Source: Variovorax paradoxus B4
GTDB taxonomy: Bacteria > Pseudomonadota > Gammaproteobacteria > Burkholderiales > Burkholderiaceae_C
Assembly (NCBI RefSeq): GCF_000463015.1
Contig: NC_022234.1
Span: 1,178,001-1,242,000 of the forward strand
DNA length: 64,000 nt
Direction: 5' to 3'
Made by a program: the position numbers and the translations under genes
Shown: positions 26,477 to 35,627 of the stretch, one piece after another
Numbering within the stretch: the first letter of the stretch is position 1
How the letters are laid out: each line of letters starts with the position of its first letter
The notes under the pieces: model-generated
Database searches by the model: none
What the model saw: only the letters and a program-made list of their open reading frames with translations
Told to the model about the DNA's origin: nothing

Positions 26477-27702
26477 CAACGACGACAGACAAGACCCCCC
26501 CTCTCTTCCTGGCCGACCGCGTGCTGGGTGCCAAGCCCTCGGCGACCAAGGAAATGACCCGCCTGGCCAACCAGCTCAAGCGCGAGGGTCGCAGCATCAT
26601 CACGCTGAGCCAGGGCGAGCCCGACTTTCCGACACCCGAACATGTGCGCGAGGCCGGCAAAGCGGCCATCGACCGCAACGAGTCGCGCTACACCGACGTT
26701 GCGGGCACGTTCGCGCTGCGCGAAGCCGTGGTCAGGAAATTCGAGCGCGACAACGGCCTTCACTTCACGCCGGAACAGATCCAGGTGGGGTGTGGTGCCA
26801 AGCAGTTGCTCTACAACGCCCTGCAGGCCACGGTCAATGCCGGCGACGAAGTCGTGGTGCCCACTCCCGCCTGGGTCTCCTACCCCGAAATGGTGCTGCT
26901 CGCAGGCGGCAAGCCAGTCATCGTGCGCTGCGGGGCGTCCACGGCCTTCAAGCTCACGCCCGAGCAGCTGGAAGCAGCCATCACGCCGCGCACCAAGTGG
27001 CTGATGCTCAACTCGCCCTCGAACCCCAGCGGAGCCGTGTACTCGCATGCCGAACTGGCCGCCCTGGCGGAGGTACTGCGCCGGCATCCGCAGGTCTGGA
27101 TCATGGCCGACGACATCTACGAGAAGATCCGGTACGACGACACTGCGTTCGCCACCCCCGCTGCGGTCGCACCTGACCTTGCCTCGCGCACGCTGACCAT
27201 CAACGGCGTGTCCAAGTCGTACGCGATGACGGGCTGGCGGGTCGGCTTCGGGGCGGGCCCGCTCGAGCTCATCAAGGCGATGAACCTGGTGCAGTCGCAG
27301 TCCACCTCGCACACCAGTTCCATCAGCCAGGCGGCATCGATTGCCGCGCTCAACGGCCCGATGGATTTCCTGCCGCAGTTCGTCGAGGCCTTCCGCCGGC
27401 GCCGGGACATGGTGGTCGGAAAGCTCAACACGATCGACGGCGTCACCTGCGACCTCCCGCCAGGCGCGTTCTACGCGTTCCCGGGCTGCCAGGGCCTCCT
27501 CGGGCGTCGGGACGCCGCCAACAACCTGATCACCACGGACAGCGAGCTGGCCCTCTACTTCCTGCGCGAGGCCGGCGTCGCCATCGTACCGGGCTCCGCG
27601 TTCGAGTTGCCCGGCCACTTCCGGGTGTCGTATGCCGCCTCGGACGAAGACCTTGCCGAGGCCATGAGCCGGATTGCAGCGGCGTGCGCGCAGCTGCGCT
27701 GA
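26473..27702 (+). CDS. palB: PLP aminotransferase, probable phosphonoalanine transaminase
   Basis: A 409-residue class I aminotransferase. Substrate and cofactor motifs are SQGEPDFPTPEHV, NSPSNPSGAVYS, MADDIYEKIRYDD and the PLP lysine in NGVSKSYAMTGWRVG; the C-terminal arginine is in HFRVSYAAS. Most relatives are aspartate aminotransferases. Next to phosphonopyruvate hydrolase it probably converts L-phosphonoalanine to phosphonopyruvate, as PalB does in Variovorax Pal2; the symbol rests on context. Confidence 0.82.
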   Translation: MTTTTDKTPPLFLADRVLGAKPSATKEMTRLANQLKREGRSIITLSQGEPDFPTPEHVREAGKAAIDRNESRYTDVAGTFALREAVVRKFERDNGLHFTPEQIQVGCGAKQLLYNALQATVNAGDEVVVPTPAWVSYPEMVLLAGGKPVIVRCGASTAFKLTPEQLEAAITPRTKWLMLNSPSNPSGAVYSHAELAALAEVLRRHPQVWIMADDIYEKIRYDDTAFATPAAVAPDLASRTLTINGVSKSYAMTGWRVGFGAGPLELIKAMNLVQSQSTSHTSSISQAASIAALNGPMDFLPQFVEAFRRRRDMVVGKLNTIDGVTCDLPPGAFYAFPGCQGLLGRRDAANNLITTDSELALYFLREAGVAIVPGSAFELPGHFRVSYAASDEDLAEAMSRIAAACAQLR

Positions 27703-27745
27703 AGGCCACACCCGTCGGCCGAGCCATCAACCAACGAGAACCCTC

Positions 27746-28618
27746 ATGACCAAGAACAAGACACTTCGGAATGCGCTCGAGAGCGGCAAGCTGTTGACAG
27801 CGATGGCCGCCCACAACCCCCTGGCCGCGAAACTGGCGGAAGAAGCCGGCTTCGGCGGCATCTGGGGCAGCGGCTTCGAGCTTTCGGCCAGCTATGCGGT
27901 GCCGGATGCCAACATCCTCTCGATGGGAACGCACCTCGAGATGATGCGTGCGATCGCCAGCGTCGTCTCGATTCCACTCATCGCGGACATCGACACCGGT
28001 TTCGGCAACGCCGTGAACGTCCACTACGTCGTCCCGCAATACGAGGCGGCGGGTGCGTCGGCCATCGTCATGGAGGACAAGACATTTCCCAAGGACACGA
28101 GCCTGCGCACGGAGGGTCGCCAGGAGCTGGTCCGCGCTGAAGAGTTCCAGGGAAAGATCGCCGCAGCCTGCGCTGCCCGCAAGGACCGCGATTTCGTGGT
28201 GGTCGCGAGGGTGGAGGCGTTGATCGCCGGACTCGGACAGGACGAGGCAATCAGGCGAGGCCTGGCCTACGCAGAGGCCGGCGCCGACGCCATCCTCATC
28301 CACTCCAAGCAGAAGACACCGGACGAGATCCTAAATTTCGTCACCGCCTGGCCTGCAAAGGTGCCACTGGTCCTGGTCCCGACCGCCTATCCTCAGTTGT
28401 CCGAGGCCGACATCGAGGGCCTTCGAAAAGTCGGCGTCGTGATCTACGGCAATCATGCGATCCGCGCTGCGGTCGGTGCGATGCGCAAGGTGTTTCGTCA
28501 GATCCGAGCAGAGGGCGGAATCCGGGCCGTGGACCCGCTCCTTCCATCAGTGAAAGACATCATCGAGCTGCAGGGCGATGCATCGATGCGGGCAGTCGAG
28601 TCGAGCTTCTTAAGGTGA
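27746..28618 (+). CDS. palA: Phosphonopyruvate hydrolase
   Basis: A 290-residue member of the PEP mutase/isocitrate lyase superfamily that hydrolyses phosphonopyruvate to pyruvate and phosphate. The catalytic region reads EDKTFPKDTSLR; the residue after PKD is Thr (T118 by my count), where PEP mutases have Asn, which marks the hydrolase. Metal-site motifs DIDTGFGNAVNV and ARVEALIAG are present. Length and sequence are very close to the Variovorax sp. Pal2 enzyme as I remember it. Last gene of the operon. Confidence 0.92.
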   Translation: MTKNKTLRNALESGKLLTAMAAHNPLAAKLAEEAGFGGIWGSGFELSASYAVPDANILSMGTHLEMMRAIASVVSIPLIADIDTGFGNAVNVHYVVPQYEAAGASAIVMEDKTFPKDTSLRTEGRQELVRAEEFQGKIAAACAARKDRDFVVVARVEALIAGLGQDEAIRRGLAYAEAGADAILIHSKQKTPDEILNFVTAWPAKVPLVLVPTAYPQLSEADIEGLRKVGVVIYGNHAIRAAVGAMRKVFRQIRAEGGIRAVDPLLPSVKDIIELQGDASMRAVESSFLR

Positions 28619-29155
28619 GCCGATACGCCTCAGCGTGAGCAATGTAGTCGCAGCCGCCGTTGCGTGTCCAGCATGCGTGAGATACACACATTGGGCATCG
28701 CCGTTGTGAAGGTTCCGCAAGCTGCCTCCGCCTGACGGCCGCGAGCGCCGCTATGGTCGCCGCGGCTCGGGCGGTGGAGCCCCCACATCCAGCTACTCGG
28801 CAGCGTTCTTGGCTGGCGCCGCACTGCTGCTGGTCGCTGTCTTTGTTGCAGGTTGCGGGATTGAACACACGCGTAGTACAGAAGAACACTGCGGCGATGG
28901 CTCGCTGACCTTGTACAAGCCTGCTCGATGACCGCTTTTGGGGATCGCGGTCTGTCGTGCGTCTGCAATTGACGTCCGCTTCTTGATAGTGAACTGCCCT
29001 TCAACGCGGCTGCTCCGACTACCAGCGGGAAGAAAAGCTGGCCACAAAAGCCGGGGTGATTTAGTTCGCCCCTGTGCTGTTAGCCTTACATGGTCGGCAG
29101 GGCCTCTGCCACGCCAACTCCGGCCATCGTGCCCAATTTTAGAAGTGAACTCACT
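28619..29155. other. 537-base gap without a supported gene
   Basis: One open frame ending at about 28931 encodes a hydrophobic run (AAFLAGAALLLVAVFVAGCG) but has no in-frame ATG, GTG or TTG start or ribosome site; it may be a relic of a small membrane or lipoprotein gene. Nothing else stands out. Confidence 0.4.
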
Positions 29156-29665
29156 ATGACCAGCCCGCTGTACAACGCCTCCGTTCCCGTCATGCAGCAG
29201 ATGCTGCGCGCCCTGTCCGACGTGCTCAAGAAGGCCGAAGACCACGCGACGAAAAAAAATATCGATCCAAATGCGCTGCTGCAGGCGCGGTTGTTCCCTG
29301 ATATGTTTCCGCTAGTACGTCAGGTACAGATCGCCGCAGACTTCTCCAAGGGCATTGCCTCCCGCCTGGCTGGTGCCGAGGTGCCGTCCTGGCCCGACAC
29401 TGAGGTCAGCTTCGTCGACCTGCAAGCGTTGATCGCCAAAGCTTTGGCCCATATCGGCTCCTTCAAGTCTGAGCAATTTGATTCAAGCGAGAGCCGCGAG
29501 ATCGTATTGCGCCCCGGCACCCCCAAGGAAAAGAAGCTGACCGCAGGCGCATATCTTCTGCACTATGGACTGCCGCAGTTTTTCTTCCACGTGACCACCA
29601 CCTATGCAATCTTGCGCCACAACGGTATTGAGATCGGTAAGCGCGACTACATGGGTGCCTACTGA
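29156..29665 (+). CDS. DUF1993 family protein
   Basis: A 169-residue protein. MTSPLYNASVPVMQQMLRAL at the start, LFPDMFPLVRQVQIAADFSK in the middle and LHYGLPQFFFHVTTTYAILR near the end match DUF1993, a helical DinB-like fold of unknown function. The start was placed at 29156 because the upstream in-frame codons do not resemble the family. Confidence 0.88.
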   Translation: MTSPLYNASVPVMQQMLRALSDVLKKAEDHATKKNIDPNALLQARLFPDMFPLVRQVQIAADFSKGIASRLAGAEVPSWPDTEVSFVDLQALIAKALAHIGSFKSEQFDSSESREIVLRPGTPKEKKLTAGAYLLHYGLPQFFFHVTTTYAILRHNGIEIGKRDYMGAY

Positions 29666-29811
29666 CCCAAGACAGACAGGAGTTCAGCCACTCTGGCCAC
29701 TGCCGCTCGATAGCAACTAGAGCCTCCGTCGCTGCGCGATTTCAGCTAACTGTGGATGGAGGCTTTATCTACCCTAATTTGCTTGGCGCCTGGTCAAAGC
29801 TGACCAAATTG

Positions 29812-30168
29812 TTAGCGCCGATGTAAAACTAACCCGCGCCTGCGCGTGCCAGGCACGGGCGGTCGTTCGAAGGTATTGAGGCGTGCAATGCGCTCGCGCT
29901 CTTCCTCCAACCGCCGTGCCTCGCGGGGATCAACGCCTTCGGCGCGCTTCTCGGCTTCGGCACGCGCCTTCCTGCGCGCCGCCGCCAGCGTCACCACCGG
30001 GTAGTGGCCGATGCTGAGCTTGGCCTCCTTGCCATGCCGCTTGGAGCGATAGACCCACGCCTTGCCGGCCGGGCGCACGCGAAGGTAGAGACCGTCGCCG
30101 TCCGCCAGCAAATATTCCTTGTCCCGCGGCGCTGCCGCCCTGATCTGAAGCTCGCTGAGTTGCCCCAT
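29812..30168 (-). pseudogene. Tyrosine recombinase, N-terminal remnant
   Basis: 118 residues of an integrase N-terminal arm-binding domain (DUF4102): KEYLLADGDGLYLRVRPAGK, then AWVYRS and LSIGHYPVVTLAAARRKARA. The core-binding and catalytic domains with the R..HxRH..Y residues are missing. It records an integrated island that has been lost. A nested palindrome lies just upstream of the ATG. Confidence 0.8.
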
Positions 30169-30215
30169 GGTGTACCCAAAATCGACTGCGGTTGAAAAGC
30201 AGTCTGGGGTACACC
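30169..30215. repeat. Nested palindrome upstream of the integrase remnant
   Basis: Outer arms GGTGTACCC (30169-30177) and GGGTACACC (30207-30215) enclose inner arms GACTGC (30184-30189) and GCAGTC (30199-30204). It is adjacent to the integrase start codon and could be its operator or a recombination-arm site. Confidence 0.55.
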
Positions 30216-30381
30216 GGTACGCGCAAGAACGGGACTTTGTGAGATTCGGTGATGCCGCTTGAGCCTTATTGAGGCCAAGTCCTTGATGTACAAGGGCTTT
30301 TGAGCTGACTTGGGCTCTACCGAGAAAGAAAAATGGTGGCCTGGGGCCGAGGCAGAATCCGACAAGGACTTCCGCACGCAC

Positions 30382-31032
30382 ATGAACGCCCCGACACTGC
30401 CTCCCATTCTTCAGCTCCAGGACCTGAGCTTTGCCTATCCGGGCCAGCCCGCGCTCGCATCCGGCTGGTGCGCTTCGGTGGGCGAGGGCGTCACGCTGCT
30501 GCATGGCGACACAGGCAGCGGAAAGTCGACCCTGCTGCGCGTGATCGCGGGCGCGCTGCCTTCGGCTTCCGGAACGCTGACGCTCGCGGGCGCGCGGCTC
30601 GACACCGAGCCCGAGGCCTACAGGCGCAACGTGTTCTTCTGCGACCCGGCCGCCGAAGCCTTCGACCAGCTCACCGCGCGTGCATGCACGGCCACCCTGA
30701 GCGAAGGCGACGCTGGCTTCGATGCGGCGCTGTGGCAGGTGCTGGTCGAGGGTTTTTCGCTGGCGCCGCACATCGACAAGCCGATGTACATGCTCTCCAC
30801 CGGATCGAAGCGCAAGGTGGGGCTGGCGGCCGCACTGGCTTCGGGCCGCGCGCTGGTGCTGCTCGACGAACCCGAAGGCGCGCTCGACGCGCGGTCGATA
30901 GGCTGCCTGTGGAGGGCCGTCGAGTCGTTGGCCGGGCACGCGGGCCGTGCGATCGTCATTGCCAGCAGCGCGCGCCTCGACCACGTGCCGCGGGTTGCGC
31001 TCGCCGGGTGCATCGAGCTGCCGCTTCGCTGA
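30382..31032 (+). CDS. Orphan ABC-type ATPase
   Basis: A 216-residue ATPase: Walker A GDTGSGKST, a signature with an unusual LSTGSKRKVGLAAAL, and Walker B LVLLDEPEGALD. It resembles the small CcmA-like export ATPases, but no permease lies next to it and the switch histidine is not obvious (ASSARLDHV). Start at 30382 (MNAPTLPPIL) by similarity. Confidence 0.78.
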   Translation: MNAPTLPPILQLQDLSFAYPGQPALASGWCASVGEGVTLLHGDTGSGKSTLLRVIAGALPSASGTLTLAGARLDTEPEAYRRNVFFCDPAAEAFDQLTARACTATLSEGDAGFDAALWQVLVEGFSLAPHIDKPMYMLSTGSKRKVGLAAALASGRALVLLDEPEGALDARSIGCLWRAVESLAGHAGRAIVIASSARLDHVPRVALAGCIELPLR

Positions 31033-31089
31033 GTGGTCCAGCGCAAGAGGTTCATTCCAGAGCGCTGACTCCCGGGTTGCGATCCGCCG

Positions 31090-31413
31090 TCAGCGCTCCT
31101 TGCACTTGACCTCTTCCTTGAACACCTCGCGGCTGGCCTCGAGCTTGACCTTGCAGGGGCCGTCCTGGAACTCGTCCTTCCATTCCCCTTGCCACGTGGC
31201 CCCGACGCCGTCCTTGCACTTGACCTCGCGCTTGAACTCGCCTCGCTTCGACTCCTGCTTGACCTCGCAGGGTCTGGCCCAGCGGTCGTCGCGCCAGTTG
31301 CTTTGCCAGTCGCCGCGTCGCCAGCGCTTCTTCGAATCGTCGTCGTAGGCGAAAGCGCTGGGGGCGGCGATGGCGGAAAACAGCACGAGTACTGCGGTGG
31401 CTCGAATGGACAT
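31090..31413 (-). CDS. Small exported protein with an internal repeat
   Basis: A 107-residue protein with a signal peptide (cleavage near SAFA, residue 22). The mature part contains two similar units, CEVKQESKRGEFKREVKCKD and CKVKLEASREVFKEEVKCKE, each with paired cysteines suited to disulfides. AAGGAG precedes the ATG. Function unknown. Confidence 0.75.
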   Translation of the reverse strand: MSIRATAVLVLFSAIAAPSAFAYDDDSKKRWRRGDWQSNWRDDRWARPCEVKQESKRGEFKREVKCKDGVGATWQGEWKDEFQDGPCKVKLEASREVFKEEVKCKER

Positions 31414-31475
31414 GGCGTTCTCCTTGACGAGGTGCGGCTGCTGCGAAAGCGTGTGCCGGCGGCAAGCGCTCGCGC

Positions 31476-31772
31476 TCAGCGCCGATATGGATTGTGGGGG
31501 CGGCGGTCGTAGCGGTCGGGCACACCGTCGCGGTCGCTGTCGCGACGCGCATGGCGGTAGTCGGCGCGGCGGCCATGACGATAGTCGGCATGGCGGTCGT
31601 GGCGGTGGTCGTAGCCGTGCCGCACGACATGGCGCGGCGGGGGCGGCGGAACAACGACCACGTGCGGGCGATAGCCGTGGTCGCCATGGTGCGGCTGCGC
31701 TTGCGCAGGAGCGCTCAGGGCGGCCAGAGAGAGCAGGGCGGCCGTAGCCAATGCGAGGGACAACTTCTTCAT
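31476..31772 (-). CDS. His/Arg-rich exported protein
   Basis: A 98-residue protein: signal peptide (cleavage near PAQAQ, residue 26), a Pro run (VVVVPPPPPRH), a His-Tyr-Asp-Arg-rich region (HDRHADYRHGRRADYRHARR) and a single thrombospondin-3-like calcium motif (DSDRDGVPD). GAAGGAG stands 5-6 bases before the ATG. It may bind metal; that is inference from composition. Confidence 0.75.
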   Translation of the reverse strand: MKKLSLALATAALLSLAALSAPAQAQPHHGDHGYRPHVVVVPPPPPRHVVRHGYDHRHDRHADYRHGRRADYRHARRDSDRDGVPDRYDRRPHNPYRR

Positions 31773-31924
31773 TTCAACTCCTTCGAGTCGTTGTATTCAG
31801 GAGTTCCCATGCTGAGGGCGCAATGTGAAGGGCCGGTAAGGCTGCGGCGAATTTCCGATGAACTTTTTGCAGGGCATTCCGGCATGCGCGGGCGCCGCCG
31901 AGCGCGGCACGGCGGCTGTTCTTC

Positions 31925-32806
31925 TTATTCTTGAATGGGCGAGGCGCGCAGCAGTGCCGCGAACTCGCGTGCGGCGGCATTGCGTGACGCGCCGCGCCGC
32001 CAGAGGATGCCGGCGTGCCGCACAAGCGTTGGCGCGGTCAGGACGACCGCGTGCAGGTCCGGTGCCTGGCTTGCGGCACGCTCGGGCACGATGCTGGCAA
32101 GTTCGCCGTGGCGGCAGACGCCGAGCAGGGACTCCACGGAGTCCATCTCGACCCGGATCTCGACCGCCGTGCTCACCGAGCGCAGGGCCTCGTCGATCAT
32201 GCGGCGCGTGGCAAAGGTTCTTGGCAGCAGTGCCAGCGGCACGCGGGCAAGGGCCTTCATCGCGATGCTGCGCCGGCCGGCCAGGGGATGCATCGGCCCG
32301 ACCACCAGCAACAGGCGTTCGTCGAACAGCGGTTCGGTCTCGATGTCTTCACGCGTGGCAGGGTGGAAGGCGATGCCCAGGTCGAGCTCGCCGCTGAGCA
32401 GTTGCTCCTCGATCGGTCCTGCGCGCAAGTCGCGCACCTCGACCCTCACGCCGGGGTAGGCCTGGCTGAAGGCCGCGACGGTGGCGGGCACCACGGTGTT
32501 CAGGAAGGTGGGAAAGGCGCCCACCGTCAGGCGGCCGGAGCGCAAGCCGTTCAGGTCGGCGAGGGCCATGCGGCCCGACTCGACCTCCTTGAGCGCGCGC
32601 GTGGCATACGCGCGAAACTCCGCACCGGCCTGTGAGAGCTTCAGGCCCCGCCCCAGGCGATCGAACAGCGCCACGCCCAGTTCCTGTTCGAGCAGCCGCA
32701 GCCCGTGCGACAGCGTCGACTGGGTGACGAACAGGTTCTGCGCCGATTGCGTCAGGTGCTCGGTCTGGGCGATGTCCAGAAAGTAGCGCAGCTGGCGGAT
32801 TTCCAT
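31925..32806 (-). CDS. LysR-family regulator of the catBC genes
   Basis: A 293-residue LysR protein close to CatR/CynR types: helix-turn-helix MEIRQLRYFLDIAQTEHLTQ and NLFVTQSTLSHGLRLLEQEL, then an effector domain. Divergent from catB, with a LysR-type dyad at 32820-32838 between them; cis,cis-muconate is the likely inducer by analogy with CatR. Confidence 0.85.
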   Translation of the reverse strand: MEIRQLRYFLDIAQTEHLTQSAQNLFVTQSTLSHGLRLLEQELGVALFDRLGRGLKLSQAGAEFRAYATRALKEVESGRMALADLNGLRSGRLTVGAFPTFLNTVVPATVAAFSQAYPGVRVEVRDLRAGPIEEQLLSGELDLGIAFHPATREDIETEPLFDERLLLVVGPMHPLAGRRSIAMKALARVPLALLPRTFATRRMIDEALRSVSTAVEIRVEMDSVESLLGVCRHGELASIVPERAASQAPDLHAVVLTAPTLVRHAGILWRRGASRNAAAREFAALLRASPIQE

Positions 32807-32819
32807 GGGAGTGCCTGTC

Positions 32820-32838
32820 CGTTCGTTTTTATCGAACG
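32820..32838. promoter_or_regulatory. LysR-type dyad between the LysR gene and catB
   Basis: CGTTCG-N7-CGAACG fits the T-N11-A rule for LysR boxes (T at 32823, A at 32835). It lies 14 bases upstream of the LysR start and 89 bases upstream of catB. Confidence 0.5.
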
Positions 32839-32926
32839 ATACATCATAAATAAATCATTTTTCATTGATCGGTCCAACGCTTAGCCTTGCTTCGTCGCAT
32901 CAAACATCAGGCAAAGGCAAGAGCTC

Positions 32927-34120
32927 ATGACGGGTCGTTTTCGCATCGAGCGGATCGAGGCGCGGATACTGGACATCCCCACCATCCGGCCGCACAGGCT
33001 GTCCTTCGGGGCGATCAGCCGGCAGAGTCCCGTCATCGTCCAGCTGTGGCTCGGCAATGGTGCGAGTGGCTTCGGCGAGGCCGCCACGATCGGCGGGCCT
33101 TCGTGGAACGAGGAATCGCCCGAAGGCATACGGCACGCCATCGAGGCCTATCTCGCGCCCGTGCTGTTGGGACAGGAGGGTGGCTGCTTCTCGGATGCCC
33201 TGGACCGGATGGACGCCGCCTGCAAGGGCAATGCATTCGCCAAGAGCGCCGTCGAGATGGCACTGATCGATGCGATGGCGCGCACGCTCGGGCTGCCTGC
33301 GTGGCAGCTGCTCGGCGGCAAGCGCCGGCAGAGTCTGCCCTTGGCATGGACGCTGGCCAGCGGGGATGTGGCGCGCGACCTGGAAGAGGCGCAGCTGCGC
33401 CTGGAACAGAGGCGCCACCGGATCTTCAAGATGAAGATCGGTGCGCGTTCCCCCGAGGACGACGTGAGCCATGTCGCGCAGATCGCGCGGGCCCTCGAAG
33501 GGCGGGCCACCCTCACCGTGGACATCAACCAGGCGTGGGACGGCAGCACGGCCAGGCGCCATCTGCCGCGCCTGATCGACGCGGGCGTCAGCCTGATCGA
33601 GCAGCCGGTGGCGAAATGGAACGTGGAAGCGCTCGCGGTGCTGAGCACCGAGCTCGGCGCCCGCGCCTGCATCATGGCGGACGAGACCGTGTGCACGCCG
33701 CAGGATGCCATGCGGCTCGCGCGCGCCAAGGCGTGCCATGTCTTCTCGCTCAAGGTTGCCAAGCACGGCGGCTTGCTGCGCACCCGCGAAGTGGCGGCAG
33801 TGGCCGAGGCCGCCGACATCGGCTGGTATGGCGGCACGATGCTCGAGACCTCGATCGGCAGCGCGGCCGCCGCTCACGTTTTCTCGACCCTCGGCAAGCA
33901 GCACCACGGCTGCGAATTGTTCGGGCCGCAGTTGCTGGTGGACGACCTGGTGGTCCAGCGGATGGAGATCCGCGACTTCGAACTGCAGTTGCCCGATGGT
34001 CCCGGCTTCGGCGTCGACGTGGATCCGGCGCAGCTGGAGCGCTTCGACCGCGCGCGCACCGGCCTCGTGCCGGTGCACATCGACCTCGGGCACCGCGCCC
34101 CTTTCACCCAGGGAGCATGA
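32927..34120 (+). CDS. catB: Muconate cycloisomerase
   Basis: A 397-residue enolase-superfamily enzyme that converts cis,cis-muconate to muconolactone in the beta-ketoadipate route. The catalytic KxK is in FKMKIG (K170), metal ligands are D199 (TVDINQAW), E225 (IEQPV) and D252 (MADETV), and the second lysine is in FSLKVAKHGG (K276). About 25 residues longer than most CatB proteins at the C-terminus. ATGA overlap with catC. No catA is in the window. Confidence 0.9.
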   Translation: MTGRFRIERIEARILDIPTIRPHRLSFGAISRQSPVIVQLWLGNGASGFGEAATIGGPSWNEESPEGIRHAIEAYLAPVLLGQEGGCFSDALDRMDAACKGNAFAKSAVEMALIDAMARTLGLPAWQLLGGKRRQSLPLAWTLASGDVARDLEEAQLRLEQRRHRIFKMKIGARSPEDDVSHVAQIARALEGRATLTVDINQAWDGSTARRHLPRLIDAGVSLIEQPVAKWNVEALAVLSTELGARACIMADETVCTPQDAMRLARAKACHVFSLKVAKHGGLLRTREVAAVAEAADIGWYGGTMLETSIGSAAAAHVFSTLGKQHHGCELFGPQLLVDDLVVQRMEIRDFELQLPDGPGFGVDVDPAQLERFDRARTGLVPVHIDLGHRAPFTQGA

Positions 34121-34401
34121 GCATGCTTTTTCTCGTTCGAATGGATGTGAACATTCCGCACGACCTGCCTGCCGAACAGGCCGAAGCCGTCAAGGCCCGC
34201 GAGAAGGCCTACGCGCAGCAGCTGCAGCGCGAAGGCCACTGGCGCCATCTTTGGCGCGTGGCCGGCGAGTATGCCAACTACAGCGTGTTCGACGCCGCAT
34301 CCAACGACGAGCTGCACGGGCTTCTTTCGCAGCTTCCGCTGTTCCCTTTCATGAAGATTCAGGTCACGCCGCTCGCGCAGCACCCTTCCGCGATCGCCTG
34401 A
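34117..34401 (+). CDS. catC: Muconolactone delta-isomerase
   Basis: A 94-residue protein matching CatC: MLFLVRMDVNIPHDLP at the start, GHWRHLWRVAGEYANYSVFD in the middle, LPLFPFMKIQVTPLAQHPS at the end. It moves the double bond of muconolactone. The ATG at 34117 overlaps the catB stop, with GGGAG just upstream; an ATG two codons later is also possible. Confidence 0.92.
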   Translation: MSMLFLVRMDVNIPHDLPAEQAEAVKAREKAYAQQLQREGHWRHLWRVAGEYANYSVFDAASNDELHGLLSQLPLFPFMKIQVTPLAQHPSAIA

Positions 34402-34437
34402 GCGTCGCAGCATCCACCAATCATCCGGAGACAACAC

Positions 34438-35424
34438 ATGAAAAGAAGACAACTGCTGGCTTGCCTGAGTGCCGGCCTGGTGCTGGGCACCGCCGCGTCG
34501 AGCCATGCGCAGACCGCCGCCACGGACTGGCCGAAAAAGCCTGTGCGCTGGGTGGTTCCATTCCCGCCCGGCGGAGCCATGGACGTCATTGCGCGCGTCC
34601 TCGGCGAGAAGGCCGGCAAGGCGCTGGGCCAGCCGTTCGTGATCGAGAACCGGGCCGGCGCCGGCGGCAACATCGGCGCCGACGCGGTGGCAAAGTCCGC
34701 GCCCGATGGCTACACCCTGCTGATCACCTCGATCGGCATGGCCACCAACAAGCCCTTGTACGGCAAGCTGAGCTACGACCCGGTCGCCGACTTCGCGCCC
34801 GTGAGCCTGCTGGCCGTCGTGCCCAATGTGCTGGTGACCAACGGCACCCAGCCCAACGTGCGCAGCGTCGCCGATGTGATCGAGGCCGCGCGCAAGAGCC
34901 CTGGGAAGCTGACCTATGCATCGGCCGGCAACGGCACGTCGATCCACCTGGCTGGCGAGATGTTCACCTCGTTGACGCGCACCGAGATGCTGCACGTGCC
35001 CTACAAGGGCAGCGGACCGGCGATGGCCGATCTGCTGGGCGGCCAGCTCAACTACATGTTCGACAGCATCACTTCCGCGCACACCCAGCTGCAATCGGGG
35101 AAGCTGCGGGCGCTGGCCGTGACCACCGCCAGGCGTTCCAAGGCGCTGCCGAACGTGCCCACGATGGCGGAGGCCGGCGTGGCCGGCTACGACGTATCGC
35201 CGTGGTTCGCGGTCTTTGTTCCTGCCGGCACGCCCCGGCCGATCGTCGACAAGCTCCACAAGGTCCTGACCGAGACGCTGAAGCAGCCCGAGGTCGCCGC
35301 GCGCCTTGAAGGCATCGGCGCCGAGGCCGTGGGTTCCGACCCGGAGGAACTCGCAGCGCATCTGGCGAAGGAAACGCAGCGCTGGTCGAAGCTGATCGCA
35401 GAGCGGCACATCCGCCTGGACTGA
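34438..35424 (+). CDS. Bug/TctC-family periplasmic binding protein
   Basis: A 328-residue protein with a signal peptide (cleavage near SSHAQ, residue 25). KPVRWVVPFPPGGAMDVIAR, VIENRAGAGGNIGADAVAKS and the SIHLAGEMF region are the Bug family hallmarks. These proteins bind small carboxylates, often without an adjacent permease. Here it may bind an aromatic acid or muconate for the catBC route; that is inference. Confidence 0.9.
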   Translation: MKRRQLLACLSAGLVLGTAASSHAQTAATDWPKKPVRWVVPFPPGGAMDVIARVLGEKAGKALGQPFVIENRAGAGGNIGADAVAKSAPDGYTLLITSIGMATNKPLYGKLSYDPVADFAPVSLLAVVPNVLVTNGTQPNVRSVADVIEAARKSPGKLTYASAGNGTSIHLAGEMFTSLTRTEMLHVPYKGSGPAMADLLGGQLNYMFDSITSAHTQLQSGKLRALAVTTARRSKALPNVPTMAEAGVAGYDVSPWFAVFVPAGTPRPIVDKLHKVLTETLKQPEVAARLEGIGAEAVGSDPEELAAHLAKETQRWSKLIAERHIRLD

Positions 35425-35627
35425 ATTTTTCACTTCGAGCGGACCCATGATGCCGATGCCGGAGCACTGCACGCGCTTCGCCCCACTGCGCTGGGCGCAA
35501 TTCCTGGCTCACGCCGCTCACCGGCTCGTCGTCAGGTCTGGTGCGCTGATCGATGCGGGAACTCCTCAGTTCATGGAGAGACGCGTCGACAATCAGCCGA
35601 GCAACGCAGGCTGCCGGGACACGCAGG

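Noticed and set aside
24689..26479. Long open frame (596 codons) on the minus strand opposite the ABC permease
   Set aside because: His/Gln/Arg/Asp-rich shadow of a membrane-protein gene; the plus strand clearly encodes the permease with its coupling loops.
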